Assembly (NCBI RefSeq): GCF_029688925.1
Contig: NZ_JARUKY010000006.1
Location: 1 to 64,000, forward strand
Direction of reading: 5' to 3'
DNA: 64,000 bases
Source: Evansella sp. AB-P1
Lineage (GTDB): Bacteria > Bacillota > Bacilli > Bacillales > Salisediminibacteriaceae
Below, piece by piece: positions 1 through 7,495 of the stretch (positions within the stretch are counted from its first letter, which is position 1; each line of letters begins with the position of its first letter). The notes under the pieces were generated by a model. That model was not told where the DNA came from, searched no databases, and was given only the letters and a program-made list of their open reading frames with translations. Made by a program: the position numbers and the translations under genes.

Positions 1-115
1 CACTGTCCCCTCCCCTACCTCAAATACCTATTTTATTACAGGTTCATTGGACTCCACTATATTAATGCCACTCTTTTATTTCAATATTTGCAGGATAATT
101 GGCGACGATCCTAAC

Positions 116-143
116 GGGACAAGGTCCTGTCCCTCTGTCCCCC
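116..143. repeat. GGGAC/GTCCC mini-palindrome
   Basis: A GGGAC motif is followed by GGTCC and then several GTCCC/GTCCCCC words. It resembles the element at 475-506, and both lie in the gene-free first 524 bases. The rest of this stretch is AT-rich and shows no credible gene. Fragments at about 40-55 and 89-106 (a CAGG word followed by TTCATTGG or ATAATTGG) look like the 52-bp repeat family near 30.9 kb. Confidence 0.4.
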
Positions 144-474
144 GCCGTTACCTTTATATGACGATAGAATAAACTGTTAGCATTGCATTACTAGGAATAC
201 GGTAATGCTTTTGAAAATAAACTTTAATGTAAACAATTTTGCACTTTTTGTTTAACTTCACTTCAATTTGGAAGTGTTTATTTTCATTTGAACAAAACGT
301 TCACTTTCTTTATTCCGTTAAAGCTTCACTCAACTATCCTTTCATATTTGTTTGTAATACTTATTGGAAAAAACGCAACTTCCTTACTTGGCCCCAATAT
401 GCCAAGTTTTTCTCATTCGGAAAAAAATATCCTTTAATTAATGCTCGAATAGTATGTTAGCGTCGTATTACAAA

Positions 475-506
475 ACGGGACAAAGTCCCTGTCCCCCCTG
501 TCCCGT
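475..506. repeat. palindromic element upstream of the dehydrogenase genes
   Basis: Seven-base arms ACGGGAC and GTCCCGT enclose further GTCCC words. It sits about 20 bases before the start codon of the next gene and could form a hairpin in its leader. The same GGGAC/GTCCC core recurs at 116-143, in the terminator after fabZ and at 22196-22230. Confidence 0.5.
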
Positions 507-524
507 AGAGAGGAGATAGAGTCA

Positions 525-1136
525 ATGAGTCGAAAAAAAGTAAAGCCTGCCGCTATGCGCGCACGGCCGTTAGATGGTAGAGGTCAAATGTGTTTTACCG
601 AGGAGGAATGGGAGGAACGGGAACGGAATCGCCAACGTGGCAAAACGAAAGAAACAGCTACAACAACCGGTTCTCCTCGTGAGTTTAAGGGAATTTTTGT
701 CGGTGTTCTCCGTGAAGCTGTAGACACGATTTTTCCTGGTGCAAAACAGGCCGGAGTGGGACGCTTTATTCTTCAAGCATTACGAACGGCCAACCAGGAG
801 GACATTGAGACGTATGAAGATGGGATCGAACAAGTTGAAAAATTAGCAAGATCCGCGTTTGGTAAATCATTTCTTAATTTACCCCAGACAGATAGAACAG
901 CTATTCTCCAAAAGCTAGAGGGGACAGAGTTTTTTGAATTACTTAGAGAGCATACGATGCAGGGGATGTTTGCTGATCCGAAGTATGGTGGGAATCGTAA
1001 TATGATTGGATGGAATTTAATCGATTATCCAGGAGCTAGATTTCACCCTATTACCCACATGAGCCGAGGCTGGGTCACAGACGATATTGTTAGCTTGAGA
1101 GGAGATGTCAGAAAGAACAATGGTAAAAAAATATGA
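525..1136 (+). CDS. gluconate 2-dehydrogenase subunit 3 family protein
   Basis: This 203-residue protein matches the small subunit (subunit 3) that accompanies membrane or periplasmic GMC-type dehydrogenases. The C-terminal half carries the family signature around residues 145-170, MFADPKYGGNRNMIGWNLI followed by DYPGARF. The start is supported by a GAGAGGAGA ribosome site about eight bases upstream. It overlaps the following GMC oxidoreductase gene, so the two are almost certainly translated together as a dehydrogenase pair. The Gram-negative relatives usually have a twin-arginine signal; here the N-terminus is charged (RKKVK, later an EEEWEERERNRQRG stretch) and shows no clear export signal. 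The substrate cannot be read from the sequence. No cytochrome c subunit gene is adjacent. Confidence 0.8.
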   Translation: MSRKKVKPAAMRARPLDGRGQMCFTEEEWEERERNRQRGKTKETATTTGSPREFKGIFVGVLREAVDTIFPGAKQAGVGRFILQALRTANQEDIETYEDGIEQVEKLARSAFGKSFLNLPQTDRTAILQKLEGTEFFELLREHTMQGMFADPKYGGNRNMIGWNLIDYPGARFHPITHMSRGWVTDDIVSLRGDVRKNNGKKI

Positions 1137-2793
1137 TGCAGATGTTGTGATTGTTGGTTGTGGTTGTGCAGGAGGAATTATTGCTAGAGAGCTAACAGAC
1201 GCTAGACTTCATGTTATCTCATTAGAACGGGGACCAGACATTAGCTCCAAACAATACGCCATGGATGAGTTAAAATTCCCCATAAGGAATAAAGTACTAT
1301 GGGGGCCGCAGGATGAACCTCGTTTTACATGGCGGTCAGACGATAGGAAAACAAGAGAAAGAGTTGTAACAGGCTGGAATGGTTGGGGACCTGGTGGAGA
1401 TCACCTCCATTGGGGTGCCCAATCTTGGCGGTTTCAGCCCGCTACCTTTAAAGCGAGAAGTGTTTTCGGGCAAGTAGAGAATGGGGCGATGGCAGATTGG
1501 CCAATCTCCTATTATGACTTGGAGCCACATTATCAAAAGTTTGAAGAACGGATCGGTGTAAGTGGCGATCATACGAAGGATCCATTTCATCCACCCCGTC
1601 CAAAGGGCTATCCTATGCCTCCCACAACACCTAGCTATGCAACGAGACACTTTGTTGAAGCTTCCCGTTCCTTAGGCTACGATCCATTTCCAGTTCCGGG
1701 CGCCATTAATTCCGTTGATTATGATGGTCGCCATGCATGTGGCTATTGTGGTTTTTGCCAAAGCTACGGTTGTACTGTGGAAGCGAAAGGGGATGTCGGA
1801 CTTACAGAAATACGGAAAGCTAGGAGGAATCAAAACTTTGAAATTCGCTTTCATAGTCGAGCATTCGAGGTGACGGTTGACGAGCATGGCCGTGCGGAAG
1901 GGGTGAAGTATTTTGATAAAAATAGAGAGGTACAGCATGTTACAGGTCGCCTTGTGATCATTGCAGCAAATTATTTGGAATCTACCCATTTGATGCTTTT
2001 ATCAAAATCGAAAAAATTTCCTAATGGAATAGCCAACAACGGAGGGCAGGTTGGCCGATACTTCCATATGCGTGACATTACCCAATTGATTGGGGTCTTC
2101 GATGAACCGATGAATTCCTTTATTGGTCCTACACCAAGATGGGCTGTGAATAGATTCGCCGACGATAATTTTTCTCCAAGGGAGTTTGGAGAGGATTTCG
2201 TCATGGGTGGCAATATTACTGGTGCCGATCAGCATGGCCTTGCAGGTCAGCCTATCGAATTTACAGGGGCGCCAACTCCAGATGGCATTCCTAACTGGGG
2301 CGAAAAATATAAACGTTTTATAAAAAAAGCATATACACACCATTACAATAGTCGAATCTATTTAACAGAACCTCCTCAGGACGATAAGCACATTGATTTA
2401 GACCCTAAAATAAAGGATTCATTCGGCTTGCCAGTCCCTCGTGTTACCTTCGATTGGCACCCACAAACGGCAAAACAGCTCGCCTTTTTACGTCAGCGGG
2501 CCTATGAAATTTATGAAGAGGCAGGAGCACTCCACATATGGGGGGCTGAGCTAGGAAATCCTTGGGCACTGAACAGTCACGCTGGTGGAACCACGAGAAT
2601 GGGAGAAAACCCAGCTGAATCCGTTGTGAATCATTTTTGCCAAACACACGAGGTGGATAACCTCTTCGTCGTTGGCAGCTCTTCTTTCCCAATTATCGGT
2701 GCTTACAATCCAGGGGAGACAGTAGGAGCCTTAGCCTATTGGGTAGCAGCGTTCATCAAGCATGAAGCGAAGGTCGGTAAGGTGATAGGGTGA
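1105..2793 (+). CDS. GMC family FAD-dependent oxidoreductase (large subunit)
   Basis: This is a flavoprotein of the glucose-methanol-choline family, predicted to oxidise an alcohol, polyol or sugar acid. An N-terminal FAD-binding Rossmann motif (VVIVGCGCAGGIIARELT) is followed by the GGDHLHWGAQSWRFQP region, a cysteine cluster (HACGYCGFCQSYGC, about residues 210-223) and the C-terminal GMC_oxred_C block with NSHAGGTTRMG and the second FAD contact GAYNPGETVGALAYW. The length of 562 residues fits the gluconate/sorbitol dehydrogenase large-subunit group. An alternative ATG lies at 1120; the first ATG directly abuts GGAG, so the true start is uncertain by five codons. It overlaps the upstream subunit-3 gene by 17-32 bases. 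Confidence 0.85.
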   Translation: MSERTMVKKYDADVVIVGCGCAGGIIARELTDARLHVISLERGPDISSKQYAMDELKFPIRNKVLWGPQDEPRFTWRSDDRKTRERVVTGWNGWGPGGDHLHWGAQSWRFQPATFKARSVFGQVENGAMADWPISYYDLEPHYQKFEERIGVSGDHTKDPFHPPRPKGYPMPPTTPSYATRHFVEASRSLGYDPFPVPGAINSVDYDGRHACGYCGFCQSYGCTVEAKGDVGLTEIRKARRNQNFEIRFHSRAFEVTVDEHGRAEGVKYFDKNREVQHVTGRLVIIAANYLESTHLMLLSKSKKFPNGIANNGGQVGRYFHMRDITQLIGVFDEPMNSFIGPTPRWAVNRFADDNFSPREFGEDFVMGGNITGADQHGLAGQPIEFTGAPTPDGIPNWGEKYKRFIKKAYTHHYNSRIYLTEPPQDDKHIDLDPKIKDSFGLPVPRVTFDWHPQTAKQLAFLRQRAYEIYEEAGALHIWGAELGNPWALNSHAGGTTRMGENPAESVVNHFCQTHEVDNLFVVGSSSFPIIGAYNPGETVGALAYWVAAFIKHEAKVGKVIG

Positions 2794-3073
2794 TTTGATA
2801 ATTGTTAGATTTGTTCGTTGGTTCGTTGGGTTAATTTGCAGGTTCATCAGTTCGTATGGGGGATTGTTAGGTTGAAAGGGGGTGGTCGGTTGATAGGTTG
2901 ATTGGAGGTGACTAGGTACTCGGCGAAGGTCGCTGGTTAATTTTGGTTGGCTGGGGCGACCGGCTGCTGATGTTTTTAGCAAATTAGTATTTGTATTGAA
3001 GCTGAAAAGTCTCTCAACTTATAAGCTTCATTATTTTTGGTTAGCTTGCTGAAGTGAAAATGGTGATTTTGGA
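2794..3073. other. intergenic, G/T-rich on the plus strand
   Basis: There is no gene here. The first 170 bases are built from GTTGGTT, GTTCGTT and GGTTGATTGG words with no fixed period. The remainder is AT-rich. A similar GGTTAG-rich patch lies between atpD and atpC. Confidence 0.5.
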
Positions 3074-3158
3074 AAAACTCATGGGAAGCTTATTGAACTT
3101 CCTCTCCACGTTGTTAGGTTGAGATGGCACAGTTCAAGGTTCTTTTCCCATGAGTTTT
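3074..3158. repeat. long inverted repeat
   Basis: The arms AAAACTCATGGGAA (3074-3087) and TTCCCATGAGTTTT (3145-3158) are perfect 14-base inverted repeats. Inside them, TTGAACT and AGTTCAA pair as well, so an imperfect hairpin of about 85 bases is possible. It lies downstream of the reductase-like gene that ends at 3239. There is no T-run, so it is not a typical intrinsic terminator. Confidence 0.55.
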
Positions 3159-3238
3159 CATATGTTTGCTACTGGGTTTTATTTGTGCATTCTACTTGTT
3201 GTCTACCGTTCAATCTCATTGTGGTGCATGGATTACAT

Positions 3239-3868
3239 CTACGACACGATTACTTCCCGCTTCAAGTTTTCAAAGCCAAAACGATCAATGAATTTGGCTA
3301 TTCTTTCACGTTTTCTCCCGTTATTTCGGTAAATTGCTAGGACCCGATCAACTAATTCAAACAACTCATCAGGTGACAGTTTATCCTGGAGAAGAATCCC
3401 CGTTCTAGCATCCTCCCCAACCGCTTTTCCTCCTACATACAGTTCGTAGTGATCATCCCGCTTGATAACGCCAATGTCATTGATCAGCGGCTCACCGCAC
3501 GCATTCGGACACCCTGTATAGGCAGGACGAAGGGTAAATGGCACTTCTTGCCCCGCAATTCGTTTATTTAATTCAATTGCAACGGGCATCCCTTCTTCCT
3601 CTGCACCTTTACAAAAGTTACATGTACGAAGGCTTTTCACATAATTCCCCACCTTATAAACGGAAAACCCTACCGCCTCTAATTCGGCCGTTGCTTCCTC
3701 CAGCTTCGATTCCTCCACCCTTATGATCATTTGTTGAAATGTTGTGAGCTCTATTTCCGAATCCTCGTCTAAATATGTTCCCAACGTAATGAGCTGCTTC
3801 GGTGTTAGTTTTGCGCCAAAGCCTACACCACCGTTTACTGCTAATGGTATCATTTTTGATGTTTCCAT
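3239..3868 (-). CDS. small nitrite/sulfite reductase-like siroheme/[4Fe-4S] domain protein
   Basis: This 209-residue protein has the nitrite/sulfite reductase ferredoxin-like half domain at the N-terminus (IPLAVNGGVGFGAKLTPKQL) followed by the siroheme/iron-sulfur half domain. Four cysteines are present as C83-x2-C86 and C120-x3-C124 (TGCPNACG). The second pair matches the family. The first pair is spaced x2, whereas classical siroheme reductases have x5. It is far shorter than NirB or CysI, so it is a single-module protein whose substrate is unclear. The start was chosen at the ATG of METSKM, which has G-rich Shine-Dalgarno sequence upstream; an upstream ATG at 3934 lacks one and lies too close to the predicted promoter. 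Confidence 0.75.
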   Translation of the reverse strand: METSKMIPLAVNGGVGFGAKLTPKQLITLGTYLDEDSEIELTTFQQMIIRVEESKLEEATAELEAVGFSVYKVGNYVKSLRTCNFCKGAEEEGMPVAIELNKRIAGQEVPFTLRPAYTGCPNACGEPLINDIGVIKRDDHYELYVGGKAVGEDARTGILLQDKLSPDELFELVDRVLAIYRNNGRKRERIAKFIDRFGFENLKREVIVS

Positions 3869-3954
3869 CCTCCGAAATCCCCCTTTTTTGTTAAAAACTA
3901 AGCTGAAACTGCTAAATGTTGCTCCTCTACTCATTTAAGTCTTCTTGTTTTATT

Positions 3955-3983
3955 ATTATATGATACCCCGGTATAGTATTCAA
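3955..3983 (-). promoter_or_regulatory. sigma-A promoter with palindromic operator in the spacer
   Basis: On the minus strand TTGAAT (3983-3978) and TATAAT (3960-3955) are separated by exactly 17 bases. The spacer contains the palindrome ATACC-GG-GGTAT. It is placed to drive the reductase-like gene with a leader of roughly 80 bases. A G-rich palindrome flanked by AT inside the spacer resembles operators of CsoR-family repressors (copper-sensing CsoR, persulfide-sensing CstR); that assignment is inference. Confidence 0.65.
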
Positions 3984-4195
3984 GTGTTGTGTGATCGAAA
4001 TATAGCTGATGATATAGTGAATATTTGTTAAGATTTTAAGCAGGCGTTTGTTTCAATAGGGGATTTTTGTGTTTACTCACGGTAATGAGGTGGTCGTTAG
4101 TCGTGTTTATGATGTCTTTTCTGTCAGAAGGTAGCGCCAGCTCCTCTAAATAACAATTATTTGCACGACCAGACTACTATTTTTCCGCATTTACT

Positions 4196-4330
4196 TTTTC
4201 TATGAGCAGGTTTTGCCGTTCTATGAGCCACTTCACAACTTCTATGAGTCCCCCCTTTTTTCATCATCTTTCACACCTTCTATGAGCATCCCCCCCTTTT
4301 CATCATTTCTCACACGTTCTATGAGCTACC
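4196..4330. repeat. TTCTATGAG repeats, partly 21-bp phased
   Basis: Five copies of the word TATGAG occur at 4201, 4222, 4243, 4281 and 4320, each preceded by CT or TTCT. The first three are exactly 21 bp apart; the next gaps are 38 and 39 bp and are filled with C-runs and TTTTCATCAT sequence. No gene is visible in 3985-4408. Confidence 0.7.
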
Positions 4331-4408
4331 TCACCCCCATCTTGACAACTTCGAAAGTTAGGAGTAAATTACGATTAGAAATAAAAAAACAAATAAATAA
4401 TTTACCTT

Positions 4409-4645
4409 TTGATCGCTGAATCTTTTTTAGAGTGGAGGAACCAAATTTGGCGGAATAATCGAATGAAAGGAATCATTTTATTCGATATTATTCGTTTTAG
4501 CTTTGTTTTTAACGAATACATTTCGTCTTGGGGTGAATCTTATTAGAAGAAGGGGTACTCTCATCCCCTAACCCGACAGCTAACTTCGCAAGCGTGCAGG
4601 GAGAAAGGTCTAGTTACTGGACCCTTCTTTGAAGAGGTCTTTTTT
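4409..4645 (+). promoter_or_regulatory. c-di-AMP riboswitch (ydaO/yuaA type) with terminator
   Basis: The leader of the potassium transporter operon contains the conserved ydaO-yuaA blocks in order: GATCGCTGAATC near the 5' end, GAGGAACCAAAT, GGGGTGAATC, and CCCGACAGCTAACTTCGCAAGCGT split over 4571-4595, followed by GGGAGA. An intrinsic terminator follows, with stem GACC-CTTC/GAAG-AGGTC at 4620-4639 and a T-run to 4645. In Bacillus this class binds cyclic di-AMP and switches off K+ uptake genes by premature termination. The position directly ahead of ktrAB agrees with that. Confidence 0.9.
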
Positions 4646-4654
4646 ATACGTTCA

Positions 4655-4710
4655 TTTATAAAGTTTGCTTCGTACAATCACTGAGGTGGTGTGCGAAGCT
4701 GATTTATAAA
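4655..4710 (+). other. second inverted repeat between riboswitch and ktrA
   Basis: TTTATAAA at both ends encloses GCTTCGTAC and GTGCGAAGC, giving a long stem immediately after the riboswitch terminator and about 85 bases before ktrA. It has no T-run. It could stabilise the mRNA 5' end or act as an additional control element; nothing in the sequence decides this. Confidence 0.55.
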
Positions 4711-4796
4711 ACCGACTGTATATTATTCAACTACGACTATTTTTCATTTTTAGCGAATCAATTGGCTAGTTTTTATGTTTGAGGGAGATGAAACGA

Positions 4797-5462
4797 ATGG
4801 CAGGAAGTAGAAAGCAATTTGTCGTTATTGGTTTAGGGAGATTTGGGGGAAGTATTTGTCGCGAGCTAGTAAGGATCGGACACGAAGTTTTAGTTATGGA
4901 TAAAGATGAGGCAAAAGTAAATGAGTTTTCAAATATTGCAACTCACGCCGTTGTAGCGAACTCTACAGACGAAGCCACTCTAAAATCGTTAGGCGTCCGT
5001 AACTTTGATTTTGTAGTCGTAGCTATTGGGGACAATATACAAGAAAGCATTTTAACAACGTTGTTACTGAAAGAAATGGGCATTGCGAACGTTTGGGTAA
5101 AAGCAAAAAATGACTATCATCATAGGGTTCTCGCGAAAATCGATGCAGACCATATTATCCATCCAGAAAAAGATATGGGAAAACGTATTGCACAGCAGCT
5201 TTCTGATGATAAAATAATAGATTTTATTGAGCTTTCCGAGGAATACAGCATTGTTGAGCTCGTAGCAACAAGTAAATTAGAAGGAAACTCCTTGATTGAG
5301 CTCGACATTCGATCAAAATATGGAGTAACGATACTAGCTGTGAAGAATGGTGATAATATCGATATTTCTCCAGAACCAATGTATGAAATTTCCAAGGGGG
5401 ATTTACTCATCGTCATCGGCCATAACAAAGACATAAAACGCTTTGAAGATCAGGCAATGTAA
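4797..5462 (+). CDS. ktrA: KtrA, cytoplasmic gating subunit of the Ktr potassium uptake system
   Basis: This is the RCK regulatory subunit that assembles as a ring on the KtrB membrane subunit and gates K+ uptake. The RCK-N Rossmann fold begins directly (QFVVIGLGRFGGSICRELV, with the GxGxxG nucleotide site and the acidic MDKD strand end at about residue 36), and an RCK-C domain occupies roughly residues 135-215. Its length of 221 residues matches Bacillus KtrA/KtrC. The ATG at 4797 is preferred because GAGGGAG lies nine bases upstream; the TTG at 4779 and ATG at 4788 are earlier in-frame alternatives. It is followed after two bases by ktrB, and the c-di-AMP riboswitch precedes it. RCK proteins of this type bind ATP/ADP and, in some species, c-di-AMP. 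Confidence 0.92.
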   Translation: MAGSRKQFVVIGLGRFGGSICRELVRIGHEVLVMDKDEAKVNEFSNIATHAVVANSTDEATLKSLGVRNFDFVVVAIGDNIQESILTTLLLKEMGIANVWVKAKNDYHHRVLAKIDADHIIHPEKDMGKRIAQQLSDDKIIDFIELSEEYSIVELVATSKLEGNSLIELDIRSKYGVTILAVKNGDNIDISPEPMYEISKGDLLIVIGHNKDIKRFEDQAM

Positions 5463-5464
5463 CG

Positions 5465-6796
5465 ATGAAGCTAATAAATCCATTTCAACGCTGGCGGTTT
5501 ACTCCACCACAAATTTTAGCACTTGGTTTTGCAGCAGCGATTATCATTGGGATGCTCCTATTGAAGCTCCCTTGGAGTACAACAGGTGGAGTTTCATGGA
5601 TCGATGCCCTTTTTACTGCAGCATCAGCTACAACCGTAACTGGATTAGTTGTAGTAAGTACTGGCACAGAATTCACCATCTTTGGGCAAACCATCATTAT
5701 GATCTTGATTAAAATTGGTGGATTAGGGCTCATGACCTTTGCTATTATTACTATTTTAATTTTAGGAAAACGAATTGGATTGCGAGAACGTGTTTTGATT
5801 CAGGAGGCACTTAATCAACATTCCATCGGAGGCGTTGTTAATTTAGTAAAAATACTATTTATTTTTTCCATCACAATAGAATTCATTGCAGCTGGGATCC
5901 TCGCCTTCAAGTGGGTACCTGAGTATGGCTGGAGCTATGGCCTTTATACAAGTCTATTTCATTCTATCTCCGCCTTCAATAACGCAGGATTCAGCTTGTG
6001 GGATGATAGTTTATCTGCCTATGTTAGCGATCCAATAGTGAACGTAACGATTACGCTATTATTCATTATCGGCGGAATCGGATTTACCGTACTATATGAT
6101 GTTATGACAACAAGGAAATTTCGCCACCTAGCCCTTCACACTAAAATAATGTTAGTCGGCACTCTCTTCGTGAATGTGGTTGCAATGCTTGTGATTTTCG
6201 CATTAGAGTTTTCTAATCCGTTAACTTTTGGACAGCTAACCACGGTAGAGCAATTGTGGGCATCCTATTTTCAAGCTGTTACACCAAGAACCGCCGGGTT
6301 TAATACAATTGAAACTGCCGATATGACAACAGGATCCATCGTTTTTACCCTTCTTCTTATGTTCATTGGGGCTGGAAGTGCTTCAACGGGAAGTGGCGTG
6401 AAGCTCACCACATTTCTTATCATTATGTTAGCTGTCATCACATATTTACGGGGAAAACAGGAGCCTGTTATTTTTGAACGACAAATTCACCATGACATCA
6501 TCAATCGGGCTCTCGCCATTGTGGTCATAAGCATGGCCATGATCTTTATTTCTATTTTAGGCCTAAGTATTACGGAAAACGCCCCATTTATCTTAATTGT
6601 ATTTGAAGCATTCTCCGCTTTCGGAACGGTTGGATTATCCATGGGATTAACGGGTGAGCTTTCTTTTTACGGAAAACAAATCATTATCGTCTTAATGTTT
6701 GTTGGCAGAATTGGTCCACTCACATTAGCCTTTGCTTTAGCCAAATCATCAAAGTCACGTATATCCTATCCAAAGGGCGACGTGTTTACTGGGTAA
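5465..6796 (+). CDS. ktrB: KtrB, membrane subunit of the Ktr potassium uptake system
   Basis: This is a Trk/Ktr/HKT superfamily K+ translocating subunit of 443 residues. Four pore-loop segments can be followed: the region around SAATTVTGLVV, SAFNNAGFSLWDD, TPRTAGFNTI and SAFGTVGLSMG, each with the single-filter glycine typical of these channels. Multiple hydrophobic membrane segments surround them. The start lies two bases after the ktrA stop, so the genes form a translationally coupled operon under the upstream riboswitch. The C-terminus is short and basic (KSSKSRISYPKGD), as in bacillar KtrB. Ktr systems usually depend on Na+. Confidence 0.92.
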   Translation: MKLINPFQRWRFTPPQILALGFAAAIIIGMLLLKLPWSTTGGVSWIDALFTAASATTVTGLVVVSTGTEFTIFGQTIIMILIKIGGLGLMTFAIITILILGKRIGLRERVLIQEALNQHSIGGVVNLVKILFIFSITIEFIAAGILAFKWVPEYGWSYGLYTSLFHSISAFNNAGFSLWDDSLSAYVSDPIVNVTITLLFIIGGIGFTVLYDVMTTRKFRHLALHTKIMLVGTLFVNVVAMLVIFALEFSNPLTFGQLTTVEQLWASYFQAVTPRTAGFNTIETADMTTGSIVFTLLLMFIGAGSASTGSGVKLTTFLIIMLAVITYLRGKQEPVIFERQIHHDIINRALAIVVISMAMIFISILGLSITENAPFILIVFEAFSAFGTVGLSMGLTGELSFYGKQIIIVLMFVGRIGPLTLAFALAKSSKSRISYPKGDVFTG

Positions 6797-6946
6797 TCTA
6801 GCAACTACCATATCACTTTGTTAAAATACAGCAGAAGATGATTAGAAAGTTGCATTGGGGGCAACTGGGGGCAAGCAGCCCCCTCCTCGCTTCGATATAA
6901 TTAACAAATGCCCCCTACCTTTCTCCACCTCCGTCTTTGTACTATC

Positions 6947-7378
6947 CTAGAAATTTTTGGTCCCCACATTTGGGTAATCACAATATTCAATTATCGTACC
7001 ATTCGTATCAGCAGGATTTAAGTAGATTAACCGTCGACCGTGCTTGTTTGTCCGTAATGTATCTTCCAGCACACCAATTCCTTTGAACTTTAACTCTTGT
7101 AACGCTTCATCTAAATCATCCACTCGATAGGCTAAATGATGGACACCTTTTCCTTTTTGCTTTAAAAATCTCGCAATAGGAGAGGTCGTGTTGTTTGTAG
7201 GTGCAAGCAATTCCGTTCGTGCCCCATTCACATCCATGACCGCAATCTCACTTTCCACCCCAACTGCCTCACTTTTGTAACGATCAATCAGCTTGCCACC
7301 TAAAACATTCGTATAAAATTGAATACTATCTTCTATATTTCTAACTGCAACACCAATATGGTCTAACGTTTTCATCAT
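6947..7378 (-). CDS. VOC family protein, methylmalonyl-CoA epimerase-like
   Basis: This 143-residue protein has two vicinal-oxygen-chelate modules. It begins DHIGVAVRNIEDSIQFY, has GVHHLAYRVDDLDEAL in the middle and ends NGTIIEYCDYP; the His of DHIG, the His of GVHH and the Glu of IIEYC are in the positions of the metal ligands of methylmalonyl-CoA epimerase. The family interconverts (R)- and (S)-methylmalonyl-CoA. No mutase or propionyl-CoA carboxylase gene is nearby, so the precise substrate stays open. GGAG lies about 12 bases before the ATG; a second ATG follows immediately at 7375. Confidence 0.8.
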   Translation of the reverse strand: MMKTLDHIGVAVRNIEDSIQFYTNVLGGKLIDRYKSEAVGVESEIAVMDVNGARTELLAPTNNTTSPIARFLKQKGKGVHHLAYRVDDLDEALQELKFKGIGVLEDTLRTNKHGRRLIYLNPADTNGTIIEYCDYPNVGTKNF

Positions 7379-7495
7379 GAAATCAATAGTCTCCTTGTAC
7401 TTAGAATAGATATCCTATTTAAATGTCAAAACCCGGTTCTTCCCATTACATTCCTCATTCTCAGCTATATAATCAAGACAGATATCATGATATAC

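Noticed and set aside
239-460. 73-codon plus-strand frame near the left edge
   Set aside because: Phe-rich translation of AT-rich DNA with no ribosome site.
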